Shown here: one piece after another, positions 44,555-55,806 of the stretch
Position numbering within the stretch: the stretch's first letter is position 1
How the letters are laid out: each line of letters opens with the position of its first letter
Assembly (NCBI GenBank): GCA_009760855.2
Contig: WPIO01000002.1
Location: 8,680,001-8,742,000 of the forward strand
DNA: 62,000 nt
Reading direction: 5' to 3'
DNA from: Cristatella mucedo
Lineage: Eukaryota > Bryozoa > Phylactolaemata > Cristatellidae
Translations under genes and position numbers: made by a program
Notes under the pieces: model-generated
The model's input: only the letters and a program-made list of their open reading frames with translations
Database searches by the model: none
What the model was told of the DNA's origin: nothing

Positions 44555-45175
44555 TGTAATGTACTGTACTACTCCGCGTGTAGTGCAATGAAGCCACATT
44601 CGCCATCAGTGAGAGTTACGCATGAGTGTAGTCTATAGCTTGCTCTAAGGCCAAGCGGCCATCGGTGCGCATGCAGTAGCCAGTAGACTTGATTGCACGC
44701 AACAAAGAGAAACTGAGAAGCATAACTGAGTCCGGAGGGCAGCCGAGATTTTAAGTAAATAAAAAACTAGCTGATTTAACAGCCTCTTTTTTATAGCGAC
44801 AAAAGAGCCTTTACCGCTATCACCACCGCTTGCAGTGGCGATAAAGGATCGCCCACCACAGGATTCGAACTCACGACCTCGGCCTGAAGTCGTGAAAAGC
44901 AACCGCCTAACCTAGTGAGCCATTACGGCTCACGTAGTGAACGTAGCCGCTTCGGATGGCTGGAAAAGATAATCCACAGTCGGCAGCGGGAAAGCAGATA
45001 TCCTAGCATAAGGATTGTGAAGTGAGCTCCACAGTCGAGGACCTGCCGAGGGAAAGCTTCGGTCGCCAATGGTCTGTAAGCTTAGTGATGGGGCAGCTAA
45101 TTTATCGTCCACATAGGACCTGACGTCACGAGAAGGCTGAAAAATAGTGCAGCTGTTCAGCCAGGCATGAAGGAG
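44555..45175 (-). mobile_element. Diverged F1 LINE with SINE2 inserted
   Basis: Minus-strand F1 3' region, older than the other copies. Left part 44555-44756 (tail CTTGTAATGTACTG; CACGCAACAAAGAGAAACTG); right part 44939-45175 (GAGCTCCACAGTCGAGGACC, GGGGCAGCTAATTTATCGTC). The break holds a complete SINE2, so SINE2 was active after this F1 inserted. Confidence 0.75.
44757..44938 (-). mobile_element. SINE2 nested in F1
   Basis: Minus strand: GAGCCGTAATGGCTCACTAG, GTTAGGCGGTTGC, box B-like GAGTTCGAATCCTGTGG, GGGCGATCCTTTATCGCC, end TTAAATCAGCTAGTTTTTTA. About 180 bp; complete. Closest copy is 42515-42681. Confidence 0.85.
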
Positions 45176-45257
45176 CCTTCAGCAGCAAAACTACTCGTGA
45201 ACTACGCGCGCGCCCCTGACTAAGCCAGCGGAGCTGGCGTTACCTAGTGCGACTCGA

Positions 45258-45405
45258 TCTCCCATTGTCGTTGACGCAGCGTCAGGACAATGGGAGAGGG
45301 CTGCTGCTTCCGGGATCACTACCCGAGCCCGAGCAGCCGATGCGCTTGCGAGTCGCTCTCGCAAGCGCAAACGAAGCGGCTGCTTGTCTTTGAAGCAGCC
45401 TCTGA
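45258..45405. repeat. Cluster of three hairpins in a GC-rich island
   Basis: First: TCTCCCATTGTC (45258-45269) with GACAATGGGAGA (45286-45297), and inside it TGACGC/GCGTCA, nearly closing a 40-bp palindrome. Second: TGCGCTTGCGAG (45341-45352) with CTCGCAAGCGCA (45358-45369), loop of 5. Third: GGCTGCTT with AAGCAGCC (about 45377-45405). No coding frame with known domain. Could be a foldback transposon end or a structured noncoding RNA. Confidence 0.6.
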
Positions 45406-47422
45406 ACCGCTATTCAATCCTATTGTCCTGCTGATTGATCCCGCCAGTAAATAAGAGGGTCGAGGAGGCTTGGGCGGTAGACGCTTGCGTCGGGTTGCTG
45501 CTGATCGACGCCGAAGGTAGGAGAGAAGGTGCCCTCTTTTCAAATGCGGACGCTGACTCAGTAGGGATGCGGTTCTTTTTTGGGCCAATTTTGCATGCAG
45601 CGCGAATCCGTCAAGCGGTCTTCTCGCTGCGTCAAGCCGCAAGAATGGCGCAGGAGGAAGCAAACTGCTTACCCTAAGCGACAGCATAGATGCAGTGAGG
45701 ATGCAGGATTCTGGAACACCTCAGTGACAATGCGCAAGGGAGCTTGCAGTGAGGAAGAATACCGTGCACTGCGTAGCCATCGAACGTGGCCGCGATCGTT
45801 GGCTATTTTTGTGGCCACGACGAAAGTGACAGCAGGTGAACAGGTGAAAAAAAACAAGCAAGCTGAGCTAGCTCTCACCATTGAAGCATCTGTGCACGAA
45901 ATCTACGTCATGTATACGAATATTTTTTGTAGCTTAATTTCGCTAGCTCGTGTTTAAAGCTCTCTAGCAGCGTGAGTTTTCGGTATTGCAGGTCGCACTT
46001 AGGACGCTTCTGCTTAAACCATTTCCTCCATGCCCAAAGAATTCCGCTTACTGGAGGGTGCATTGAGTTTCATATTGCCATTCACAGCGCTGCGTCAGCG
46101 ACAGGGCTATGCGGTGCGTCAATAACAGTTGACAAGAAACTTACTAGGGCGGCTTCCATTTTTTGGGCTCGCTCAAACTTGACCCAAGTTCCGAACTCAC
46201 TGGCATAGCAAAGGTACGCCGCTGAATAATTTGTCATGAGCCGGGTTCATTTCGTAAGACGGCGCCAGAATTTAATGCCAAGACGAAGTGTAAAAACGAG
46301 TGCTGCAAGCCAAGAAAATTAGATGGCGGAGAGGACGCGAAGTAAACTCAGCACCACCGTCAATATGGCGGAAAAGCCGGAAGTGTTCCGCCTCAGGCGC
46401 ATGCGACTTTGCTGCAGCATGCTATTTCCAAGGAGCTCCCGCTACTGTTGACGGCTTTTAAATTGAGCTGCATGGCTATATGTTGTTCTGCTTGAAAGAA
46501 GTAATCGTAAGTGTGCAGCCCGACCCTGATGGCAGAAGGTTAACTTCTGGCCAAGGCTGCTGTAGGATGGGCAAGACTGCTCTGCAGTTCTCCGCTGCTT
46601 CCGGGTCGCCCAGCCTGCCTGTCGGCGCCACCCTTTGGTCCCTCGTAGGACGAAGGGTCGTCGGGTCAACGCTGACCCTGGTCCTCTTACTTGAGTAGCC
46701 GTCTTACGACCGGCCTTTCTTTCTGAGTGCGAGTAGGCTCTCTTGAAGTCCCCGTGAAGAGCAGCTTGAAGTCAGCACGTCGTCACGAGAGAGGGAGGGA
46801 GGGAGAGAGAGAGTAGCTTACGAACACCTATGCCCTGCATGTCCGACAGGCGGTTGGCTCTGAGCGGCCAGTGAGCCCCTGCAGCGGTTAGCGTGGGCAA
46901 TGCGCCTAAAACTCTACATAGCAGCGCTATTGATTTGCTGATTTCGAGCTTCGGTTTGGAGTGCTCTCCAGAGGGCTGCGGGCTCAGCGATATGCGAATG
47001 AGTAGATAGAGATCTAGTAGCCTCTAGCTGTAAAATGCGTGGGCTATCTACAATCCCGACGATGCGACGCGCTATCCTTACTTTCAAGCGGCACCGCGAA
47101 ATCATGTAGGAGAATTTAGCACCACATAAGTTCGGTTTGCATTTGCTTCATTTATTCACGGAGAGCGTCCACCTACTGTCAGGCGCATGTGCGGATCGGC
47201 GGCCGCCGCCGCAGCCGAAGCTGTTGGTTTCCTCAGCGGCCGCTCCGTATCACATCCGACGGCAAAAGGCCTTCTGCGCACTGAGGAGCAGCGCCCAGCT
47301 ACTCTCCGCTTTCCATCGCTACCGCGGCTTCGTAGCAATGCGAACCGAGGGCGGGGTTCCGAATGATTGCAGACTTAGATTGAGTCGCCGCTGCTAATCG
47401 ACCGCGAGGCGATCGAGCGTTG

Positions 47423-47590
47423 CTGAACTCCCGACTGACGTGAAGACATCCCCTGACTTGACGACGTTTCAAAAGAAGCTAGAATGCACCCGCTCTTCGC
47501 AGTATCTTCTGGGTCCTTGCGACTTGCCATTTCAGTGCTTATGCTCAGTGCTCATACTTCGCACTTTACCACTAAGCATGCGGTCGTGCA
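47423..47590 (+). mobile_element. F2 LINE fragment
   Basis: GACGTGAAGACATCCCCTGA, CTTGACGACGTTTCAAAAGA and ACCACTAAGCATGC match the end of the F2 protein and start of its 3' UTR. Confidence 0.65.
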
Positions 47591-47764
47591 TCCTTATCGA
47601 CCACGGCTTCGTACATCTTGGTTGGCCCCTCGGCCGATGTGCACCTCATCGTCGGCACCGAAGCGTCGCGTCGCTTTCGCCCAAACTCGGCAAAAATCGT
47701 TTAAAAGTCGTATTCCTCCGTGCGGGCAGGGTTTCAAAATGAGCGGTCCCCGTACCTTCGCTGG

Positions 47765-48092
47765 ACTCCCTCGCGATCTGCGTCAGAACATCCCCTGACC
47801 TGACCACATTTAAAAGGAACTTAAAAACACACCTATTTAGGACAGCATTTAGTTGGTCCCTGTGATTCGTCCTTGATGTGCTTATGCGTGCTGACACTGT
47901 GCATGCTGCCACTAACCACATTTGCATGCTGACCCTGTGCATGTCACCCCTAACCATGTCATTCATTTTGCTTGTTTTTCAAGCATGATTTTACTTACTA
48001 TTCAATTGCATTTCCCTTTGCAGCAAATGTAAAGCGCCTAGAAAGAGATTAAGTTCTCTGAGGGCGCTTTATTAAGTACATTATTGTTATTC
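47765..48092 (+). mobile_element. F2 LINE 3' end, young
   Basis: From LPRDLRQNIP-encoding sequence through a complete 3' UTR to AGCGCCTAGAAAGAGATTAA, TTCTCTGAGGGCGCT and the ATT tail. Almost identical to 5820-6148. Separate from the fragment at 47423 because it repeats the same segment. Confidence 0.85.
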
Positions 48093-48879
48093 CGTCGAGC
48101 GTCACGTGCAGCTACCCAGCGGTAGCACGGTGTCGCGTATCCGAACTTGCCCGTTGGTTTAGTGGCGAGCCGGTCTCGTGAGCCAAGCGGTGCCAAAAGG
48201 GACTTGCAGTGTCTAAAAGCAGGAACTGGATCAACTCTTTCAGTGAGCAGGCTGAAACTCGCACGCCCACCTGAGTCGTAGCCATAGCAACCGACGATGC
48301 CAGACATGGACCGCACCAGCGGCAGTCGATCATAGTGCAGAATGAATGGGCATCATTCACCAGTTGATCGCACACTTTCAGTTGTGTCCTGTCCTTTGCC
48401 TGGTAGCTCGTCTCCCTCTCCCGCTTCCCTTAGTCTCCGTCCGCTATCTACGAAAGGGAATCTTGCGTTGAAACTGTGGGGATAGTAGATCACGTGCCTT
48501 CAGGGCATACATGCCATTTTGAGCATGCTGAGGCGGGGCTCCTTAAAGAAATCTCTTTGCTAAAAACACGGCACGTTACGGCGCCGGGCGTCCTTAGAGA
48601 TCTCCGATAAATTCTGGAGCGAGCAGCCCGAAGCCTCTAAGCGAGAATATCTATTCGTAGCAGCTGCACCGACGATGCCCGCACCGACGATCTCGCGGAG
48701 TGCTGCAGCGACAACCAAAGAGCGGGCTACATTAATATACCGAGCTCTTGTGGCTATCGGGCACAAAGCGTTTCTCGAGTGCTGGCCTGACAGTCTCGTG
48801 CCAGCCGTAAACTCGGTGTACTTGTCACATCTAGCAATGTTATACTTGATGACATTATGAATGTTACGACTTTGCTATG

Positions 48880-49044
48880 ACTATTAGGACTTTTGCAATT
48901 TTATGTTTTGCTATGTTATGCTATAGCTTTTGTTATGACTTTTGCTATGACTTTGACTATTCTTTCTTTATAGCATCTGTAAAGTGCCTAGAAAGAGATT
49001 CAGTTCTCTGATGGCGCTGTACAAATCGAGTATCATTATTATCG
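48880..49044 (+). mobile_element. F2-like 3' tail after TTTTGCTATG repeats
   Basis: AGTGCCTAGAAAGAGATTCA, TTCTCTGATGGCGCTG with a wobble-compatible hairpin stem, then an ATT tail. It is preceded by repeated CTATGAC/TTTTGCTATG blocks (48868-48960) rather than the normal F2 3' UTR, so this may be a SINE or F2 subfamily with a different body. Confidence 0.6.
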
Positions 49045-50214
49045 CAGAACCCTCTCTTTCATAGTCACTGGGTGGCATGCTTGCACAGCAAGAGCCGTAG
49101 CATACAACTCACATTGAAGCTCAAAGTATGGCCAACTAACCACCTCTTGAATCGGACTCGTTCCACTGTCTAACTCAAAGCCTTAGACATTGACATGGAC
49201 GTACACATATTCGGTTCGTGAGCGTTTTAATTCAAAAACCGCTACTAATCTCCACTAGCATTACAATCTAACCGCTTTGGCCTGCACACGCTTCCGCATT
49301 CGGACTGTGCGTGTTTGCTAAACTCGCGGGCGCCGTGCTTTTACGGGACACCGACGTCCGTAGACCCCGTCTATTTCGGAGTCAATCCTGTATCCAGCAC
49401 TGGCAGAGGGGAGCGTTAGGACACCCTCTTTTGGCCGCAGCGAGCACGGGCGGCGCTCGGACACTCACTCTGCTGCATCGGGGCAGGTATCAGCAAGTTG
49501 CTGCACGGCGTTCGCCGCTCGCACCCTGGCCCGGCCCCCCCCCCCCCCCGCAGGCCAGCAGCTCCATCGAGGAATCGTGCGTGGGCGTGGAGGTGATCAA
49601 GCACAGCGCTGGGGCGCTTCTTATGGTCGCTAACTTCACTGTCCGCCCAACGACTGAGGCCGGTTTGGCGGCGCCACTGTCAGCTAGGCCACGGCAGCAC
49701 CTGGCCGTCATCTACGCCGAGCCGCGAATCCTTCGCGCGACGCCTGTCGCTTACCCAACCGCCGCCAGACTCGGCGGTACAGTACGGTACGCTCAGGGGC
49801 GAGCACCCAAGCTGCATGCGGCGGGGCGCAGCCTGCGACCGAAGCGACAGGTGTCCTGTGCGAGGCGTGCTCGCGAGAACCGACTCGCGCAAAAGACGAG
49901 TCGCAGCGCACAGAGCTGGCGCCACGGTGCGAAGCGTCGTGCAAGTAACATGCGCTGCTTTCCTCTCTGCTCAGCTGTCTCGATGCACCGTCTGTTTAGC
50001 GAGGTTCTTCGACGCCTGGCTGCACTCAGCCCGAGGCTTGCACCGCCAGCTCGGGAGCGGACGGTTTCGCGAAGAAATTGCGGGATTGCTTAGGTTCTCG
50101 CGAGCGCGGCACGCTAACAGGCGAGTAGCAGGGCGTCTTGGCTAGCACCGCCTCCACCACTCTTGGCGTTAGCGCGCTCGCCTCACCGCGCCTCTGGCCC
50201 CGCGCCCGTTCGTC

Positions 50215-50242
50215 AAACTCCGACCAATCGCGGTGCTCCAGG
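50215..50242 (+). promoter_or_regulatory. Conserved CCAAT block, unit C
   Basis: AAACTCCGACCAATCGCGG, 340-365 nt before the start codon; counterpart of the block at 22288-22315 in unit B. Confidence 0.4.
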
Positions 50243-50578
50243 CGACTGAAAGCCATTCACTGGAGCTGACGTACGCAGTTCGGAATGACTGGGAGAATCC
50301 CTCAGCGCGACAGCAGCCATCCGTCGGTCCGCCGCCGACGTTCGCCGTCCGACATCAGCCGCCACTACGCTGACAAATCCCGCCGTCGTCCCAGTCAGGG
50401 TCTGCGCCGAGAAGCGACGCCACACCGGTGGTGACGATGGTGGATCGCTAGCCGAGTCGCCGCTCGTCGCCAGCCGAGCCCGCCAGCCGGGTCAACTCGC
50501 GTGGCCGACCTTGGAGGGTGCCTGAGCGTGGCGGCTAACGCGGCGAAAGCAGCGAAAGAGTAGCACTTCCGTGGGAGC

Positions 50579-50704
50579 ATGGAGTCTGCAGCGCTGCTGA
50601 TGAGCGTCGCATTGGGCTGGAACGCTACGACCGCGGCGGCCGCCTCCTCAGCAGAAGCAGCAACTGCTGTCGCACTGCTATCGCCCTCAACTGCAGGGGA
50701 GGCT

Positions 50705-50735
<31 letters not shown>

Positions 50736-50986
50736 GCGGTTACGTTTCAGTGCTGCGCTGCTCGACACAGCATGCTGCGTGTCGCGCCAGCCAGTGGCTC
50801 TACATCATCGTGTGCCCGCTCATGCTCGCCGCTGGCACCGTCGGCAACTTCCTCTGCATCCTCACCACGACGTCTCGGGACCTGCGAGGCACGGCCTTCG
50901 GCGTGTACATCGCCAGCTTGGCAGCGGTCGACTCGGTGGCCATCTGGTCGGCGCTCGTGCGCCACTTCATAAAGGCAGTCTGGCTG
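50579..50986 (+). CDS. GPCR unit C, exon 1 (N-terminus, TM1, TM2)
   Basis: First coding exon of the third receptor, 136 codons, ending phase 0 at CTG|GTAAGAG as in unit B. N-tail has NATT (15-18), an Ala-rich run and a tract of seven Gly then three Asp (residues about 43-52) encoded by a GGC/GAC triplet repeat that unit B lacks. From YVSVLRCSTQHAACRASQWL onward it is almost the same as unit B: TM1 with GTVGNFLCIL, TM2 with SLAAVDSVAIW. From the CRASQW codons to 20 nt into the intron only about five bases differ from B, while the N-tail is highly diverged. Open and undamaged in this window; the rest of the gene lies to the right, so functionality cannot be judged. Confidence 0.87.
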
Positions 50987-51965
50987 GTAAGAGCGAAGCC
51001 TCGAGCACTGCAGTGCTACGGCTGCTCGCCTGCTGCTCGCCTTCTGTCGCGGGCCTCCACTCAGCTCCGCCCGCCATTCAATACCACCCACCGTTGCTCC
51101 CCAGCAAATCATCTCACCCTGCTGCCCCCTATGTGGTCCTAACCAATCCCGATTCCGTCCCACCCCGATTCCGTCCCATCCCGGCCCCTAGCTAATACGT
51201 ATGCTGCCTCACCCCTCTCCTCACCTCCCCCCACCTATTGGCATGCTGGCGGACATGCGCGAATGCTTTTCGAAGCCATGAGTGAGTACGTGCTTTCTCA
51301 CGCTCACGAGGGTACTTGGGCAATTGCTAATTGACACCGCCCTCTGCATGATGCTGCAGCTTAGCGGGATGACGGTGGACCGGATCTCTCGGACAGTGCG
51401 AAGTTTTGCTTACAACCTAACGCCCGTGCAACCTCTTTGACGTATGCGGGAGCTTGCCGCGAGGTAGTGATGGGGTAGCCGCACGAGCGAGGCTCGCTGC
51501 AGACGAATGTGGCTTCGGGGGGCCATTTTGAGTAGGGAGGTTTCGTAGACTTTGGAGGAAGGGGTCTGGGGAAGGCCGTTCACCCACCGAACTCTGGCCG
51601 CTGCCATTACTTGGCTGGCCCGCCCACAATGCTCAGCAGCTAAGCTTCGAGTTCTCACAATTTCGTTTCGCTCCCTCTTTGTGATCACTCATCCTATTGA
51701 CCTGTCAGCGCCATACCTGGGCATTTTTTGCAGACTCGGCTGTTAAATACGTGCGGGCTTGGGTTCCGTTTGATCACGTGACCGCCCTCAGCCTGGTACT
51801 GCCATCACGTGGAGCCGAGCCATTTGCCAGTCAGAAAACCACCGCCTTGACCTCTTGCCTCCCTCTGCCTCGGCGCCCCTCCCGCCTAAAAAAAGAAAGT
51901 CAAATCTCAGGACCAGTGGGGATTGGTTGTCAGTGCGATAACGCCACGCCACCACTTCGAGGTGT

Positions 51966-53840
51966 ATGTATGTATGTATCTCCGTCAGTGACTCCACAAA
52001 GTCATAAAGACCATGTGGGTGTTACGCAGGAGAGTTTTGTATAGCGCACTCACAGCCTAAGCGGCTTTCGGTACGCATTCGGTAGCCAACAGACTTCGTC
52101 TCACCCAACAAAGAGAAAGTGGGAAGCATAGCAGAGTCAGGAGAGCAGTTGAGGTAGTGAGTAGCATAGAAGTAGCAGTTCAGGACCGCTGAAAAATATG
52201 TGCCATAGTCGGCAGTTGGAGAGTAGTTGCCGTTGCGTAAGAATTGTGGAAGCGAGTTCCACAGTCTAGGACCTGCAGAGCTAAAGCTTCTGTCGCCAAC
52301 TGTCTTTAAGCGGAGGAATGGGACAGCTAATTTATTGTCCACACAGGACCTGAGGGCGCGAACAGGCTGAAACTGATGCAGCAGTTCAGCTAGGTACGAA
52401 GGAGCCAAGCCGTGGCGGGCATTGTGGGTCAGCGTAAGAACTTTGCTCTGTATTCTTTGCTCAAGCGGCAACCATCCTAGCTCTTCCAGCAAAGGTGACA
52501 CGTACTCAAACCGCTGGGACTTAAAGACCAGCCTTGCAGCCATATTCATAGTCCGCTGTAGTGGCATAATAGCTTTCTTTGGTAGCCCAGCCAAGAGGGA
52601 ATTACAATAATCAAGCCGAGACAGAACTAAAGAGCTAGTTAAATTTTTTACAAGCCACTGTGGGAGACAGCTTCTAATCTTGGATAGGGATCGGATGTGA
52701 TGGCTAGCTGTAGAGGCAGTCTTCTGAATGAAGCTTTTAAAATTGAGGCAGCTGTCGAACACGACACCTAGATTACGAGCACGTGGTGAAGGTCGCACAA
52801 TAGGATCACCTATTAGAACAGCAAAGCCTTTTAACCCAGCCACACGCTTAGGGTGTCCTATGAGAAGCAGTTCGGTTTTATCGTCATTTAATTTCAGGAA
52901 GTTTTCCGACATGCAGGATCGAATATCGGCAAGGCAAGCGTTCAGTTTCTCAGTTGCTGCAGCAGATTCCGACGGTTTAAATGACAAATACAACTGAGTA
53001 TCGTCAGCATAGAAGTGATATCCTATTCCATGGGCCTTAATCACTTTTCCAAGAGGTTGTGTATAAATGGAGAACAGCAAGGGACCAAGTACAGACCCTT
53101 GAGGGACTCCACAGGTGACCCTTCTCATGTCTGTGACCTGACCCTCACACGACACGGATTGAACACGATCAGACAAGTATGATTTAAACCACGCCAGTGC
53201 TTCGTCTGCCTGTCCGATCGTTGTTCTCAATCGTTCAAGCAGAACTTCGTGATCAATGGTGTCGAAGGCAGCAGATAGATCTAGCAGAGATAAGGCAGTG
53301 ACATTCCCGTCGTCGTTGCCACGTAGAATGTCATTGTTAACACGGAGGAGAGCAGTTTCAGTAAAGTGCTGCCTCTTGAAACCTGATTGAAATGTTTCTG
53401 ACATTCCATTATTTTCAATATGTTCAACTAGCTGCTTAGCAACAATTTTTTCAAGAATCTTTGATAAGAACGGAAGAAGGGAAACTGGACGATAGCTTGC
53501 TAGGACCTCTGTGTCTAATCCAGGCTTTTTAAGAATAGGTCTAACGATTGCCGATTTGAAGGACTTGGGGACGACCCCTTTTCCCAAGGAAGCATTAAAA
53601 ATCTTGGTTATGGCAGGGCTAAGTTGGTCTGCAAGTGAAGACCATAGAGATGAAGGTATAGGGTCTTCAGGAGACGAGCTCTTTTTGCTAGACCTTGTTA
53701 AGGCAGCCATATCACAGGCAGAAACATCAGAGAACCTTTTAGGAATGGTCACAGGTTGAGGAACGGCGATTGCTTTGGTCGGAGGGGGCTTAATGGAGGC
53801 ACGAATGTGCACAATTTTTTCAGAAAAGAAGGCTGAAAAC
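51966..53840 (-). mobile_element. F1 LINE copy in intron C, intact RT frame
   Basis: Minus-strand, 5'-truncated just upstream of the RT (the junction is near AAAACTAGCTAGCG at 53838). The tail is (GTAT)n rather than the usual (TGTAA)n: GTATGTATGTATG at 51964. Least damaged copy in the window; no frameshift in 596 codons. Confidence 0.88.
52022..53812 (-). CDS. LINE reverse transcriptase (F1), open 596 codons
   Basis: RT of the CR1/L2-like F1 LINE. Motifs in order: YRPVSLLPFLSKILEKI (107-123), LLDLSAAFDTIDH (176-188, first catalytic Asp), GVPQGSVLGPLLFS (235-248), FYADDTQLYL (267-276, catalytic DD), LKLNDDKTELLLIG, LDYCNSLLAGLPKKA, and LWNSLPQFLRN near the end. No stop or frameshift. The endonuclease domain is missing because the element is truncated, so it cannot be self-sufficient, although it could reflect recent activity. 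The first methionine is arbitrary: coding extends upstream to the truncation. Confidence 0.88.
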   Translation of the reverse strand: MHIRASIKPPPTKAIAVPQPVTIPKRFSDVSACDMAALTRSSKKSSSPEDPIPSSLWSSLADQLSPAITKIFNASLGKGVVPKSFKSAIVRPILKKPGLDTEVLASYRPVSLLPFLSKILEKIVAKQLVEHIENNGMSETFQSGFKRQHFTETALLRVNNDILRGNDDGNVTALSLLDLSAAFDTIDHEVLLERLRTTIGQADEALAWFKSYLSDRVQSVSCEGQVTDMRRVTCGVPQGSVLGPLLFSIYTQPLGKVIKAHGIGYHFYADDTQLYLSFKPSESAAATEKLNACLADIRSCMSENFLKLNDDKTELLLIGHPKRVAGLKGFAVLIGDPIVRPSPRARNLGVVFDSCLNFKSFIQKTASTASHHIRSLSKIRSCLPQWLVKNLTSSLVLSRLDYCNSLLAGLPKKAIMPLQRTMNMAARLVFKSQRFEYVSPLLEELGWLPLEQRIQSKVLTLTHNARHGLAPSYLAELLHQFQPVRALRSCVDNKLAVPFLRLKTVGDRSFSSAGPRLWNSLPQFLRNGNYSPTADYGTYFSAVLNCYFYATHYLNCSPDSAMLPTFSLLGETKSVGYRMRTESRLGCECAIQNSPA

Positions 53841-55685
53841 TAGCTAGCGCTCGGAAGAAATGACGCGGGTTAGTTTGGGGTTTAAAGTCCTGCCAGCGGC
53901 AATTGTTCAGTGCTGGCGACAAGCGGGGCTAAGAAACTTTAAATCAACTAAGATTATATCTGAAATAATCTGCCTAAGTACAGCCACCGTGTAAGAAAGC
54001 CAGTTTAGTCAAGCCCTACCAGTCACTGGAAACCGAAACGGAAACCAAAAAGTAGCCGGCTGACAAACGATGCTAAGTCGACTAACCGAAAAGAAACTTT
54101 TTGCCTTCTGGCCAAACAATTGTCTCGGCTGCTGAGGAAGCATCTTGAAGGCCGAAAGGCTGCTTTGAAGACTAATCGCCACGCCCACACCACATGCCTA
54201 AAGATTGCTCCTCAATTTATTTGACAGACCAAACTAAATTTCAAGTCAATGTGAATAACAAATGCTGGCATCGAGTAAGCCTGGGGGAATGTACTAAGTA
54301 CTAAGATGACTGTGTGCAGAACGTTATGAAGTGCACCGTTGGCCAAATCGCAGTTTTCAGCTCTTTTACCAATGCAGTCATCTTGGTTTTGTCTTACACG
54401 CCTAGCGTTGCTGACCAGAATCGGTAGAGTGGCAAGCTGCAGAATATAAGAATAATACGTGGGCCTTAAGACCATCGGGCGACATTTTTATGTATCCCAT
54501 TGTTAGCGTGACAATTTCCTAGATGTACTGAATTGAGTCCATTGAATTTTTCCGATAGCGTTTTTTCGAGATCGTGATCTGGTTAAGCCAGTCACCGGAT
54601 TGAAATTCCATGGAGTACCTATGGCTGACCTTACGGGCGATTGATAAGCAATCTAAAACCGTCAACCAGTGCAACAGTTACCTGTTGGGCTCCTGCAAAG
54701 ACCCCCATTAGATATTCCGTCAAGCTATTCAGACGCAGCATCGGCGCTTCCACATTATTCCCGATGCAAGCGGTCCTCGATGATGAGGCACATGCCAATT
54801 TTTTAGTTCGGAGTGTGGTGGCACGCTGCACCTTATATTTCTAGCATATAAGAAAGATCGCTTCGTAATCTACGCAGCGGCTTTGTACCCAGGTCAGAGA
54901 GTCTACTGCAAAGGTCACGTGATAAGGCCCTCTTAAAGCCCTATTGCTGGCCTGCGAAAGAAATTCTTGCGCTAGATGTTAGTGAGCTGTTGAATCAGCT
55001 GCTCTTTACTTTACTATTGCTACCATCGCATTCTGCCATGACGAACCGGATGGAGTGTGCCAGACATTTGGGTAGGGGTTAGTATTGTTAAAGTATTGTT
55101 ACAAACGGGGTTACAAAGCATTAGAAACGTTACAAAGCGGCTTCCACCTTTAGGTCAAAACTCCGGCCGAAAACAACCCACGCAGTGGCGCCAGTCCCTG
55201 CCCACGCGCGATGAATGCTAGTGAAGTACTTGGAATCACTGCTAGCGAATCACTGCTGCCGCAGGTGCAGCAGCGGTGCGGGACGATGCCGACGCACAGG
55301 GAGCACTGGATAGCACCCGTACCTTGCGCTAACCTGCCGGCGTCTATAGCTAAGAGACGTAGATCTATTTGACAGCGGCGGAGTGTTACAGGCTTACAGA
55401 ACCTGAAATGGCGTGCAAAAACTTATGCACAGTGCCCAGAGTGCCTCTCAAAACCTTACCCTAGACCGGTGACCTAGATCCCTGGCACGAGGTCTCGAGC
55501 GAAACTGATTCCTGACTCAAAGCCTAGAGCAACTATGCACGGCTGCTGGACCACGACCCACTGCCAATTACATTACTCCGGCTCTTAGGTTGCCTGCCCG
55601 TGGATTGTCGTGTAACCTGTTCCTAGCCGTTATAATTCAGTTAACGCAAATAGCGTATGGAAAGGAATTATATTTTATGTATATA

Positions 55686-55692
55686 TCTCTCT

Positions 55693-55765
<73 letters not shown>

Positions 55766-55806
55766 GCTCTTTGTCTCTCACACACTCACTCTTTTTCTCT
55801 CTCTCC
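55686..55806. repeat. (CT)n microsatellite
   Basis: CT repeats with TTT and CG interruptions. Confidence 0.92.

Larger units (their letters stand above)
34816..50214. other. Spacer between GPCR units B and C
   Basis: Matches spacer A until about 41460, interrupted by insertions on either side; then about 8.6 kb (41460-50100) has no evident counterpart in spacer A. It holds the nested F2/F1 at 37846-39210, old LINE relics at 40830-43660, two SINE2 copies, a hairpin-rich GC island at 45200-45700 and F2 pieces at 47423-48092. Stretches 40000-40800, 43670-44550, 45700-47400, 48100-48830 and 49050-50200 show no gene I can recognise; the GC-rich open frames at 45319-45957 and 49311-50093 have no domain and no paralogue in spacer A. 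Confidence 0.65.

Noticed and set aside
45319-45957. Open frames of 80-125 codons on both strands
   Set aside because: Overlapping frames in a GC-rich hairpin region, none with recognisable domain.
46130-46210. Minus-strand YASEFGTWVKFERAQKMEAA-like reading, reminiscent of a retroelement protein
   Set aside because: Stops after about 40 codons, no catalytic motif, cannot be assigned.
48150-48185. GTTGGTTTAGTGGCGAGCC, like a tRNA A box
   Set aside because: No B box (GGTTCGANTCC) at the right distance and no cloverleaf.
49311-50093. 260-codon open frame upstream of receptor C
   Set aside because: GC-rich region with open frames on both strands, low complexity and a C15 run, no domain and no counterpart upstream of B. 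The C-run followed by GCAG near 49550 looks like an acceptor but I see no donor to pair with it.
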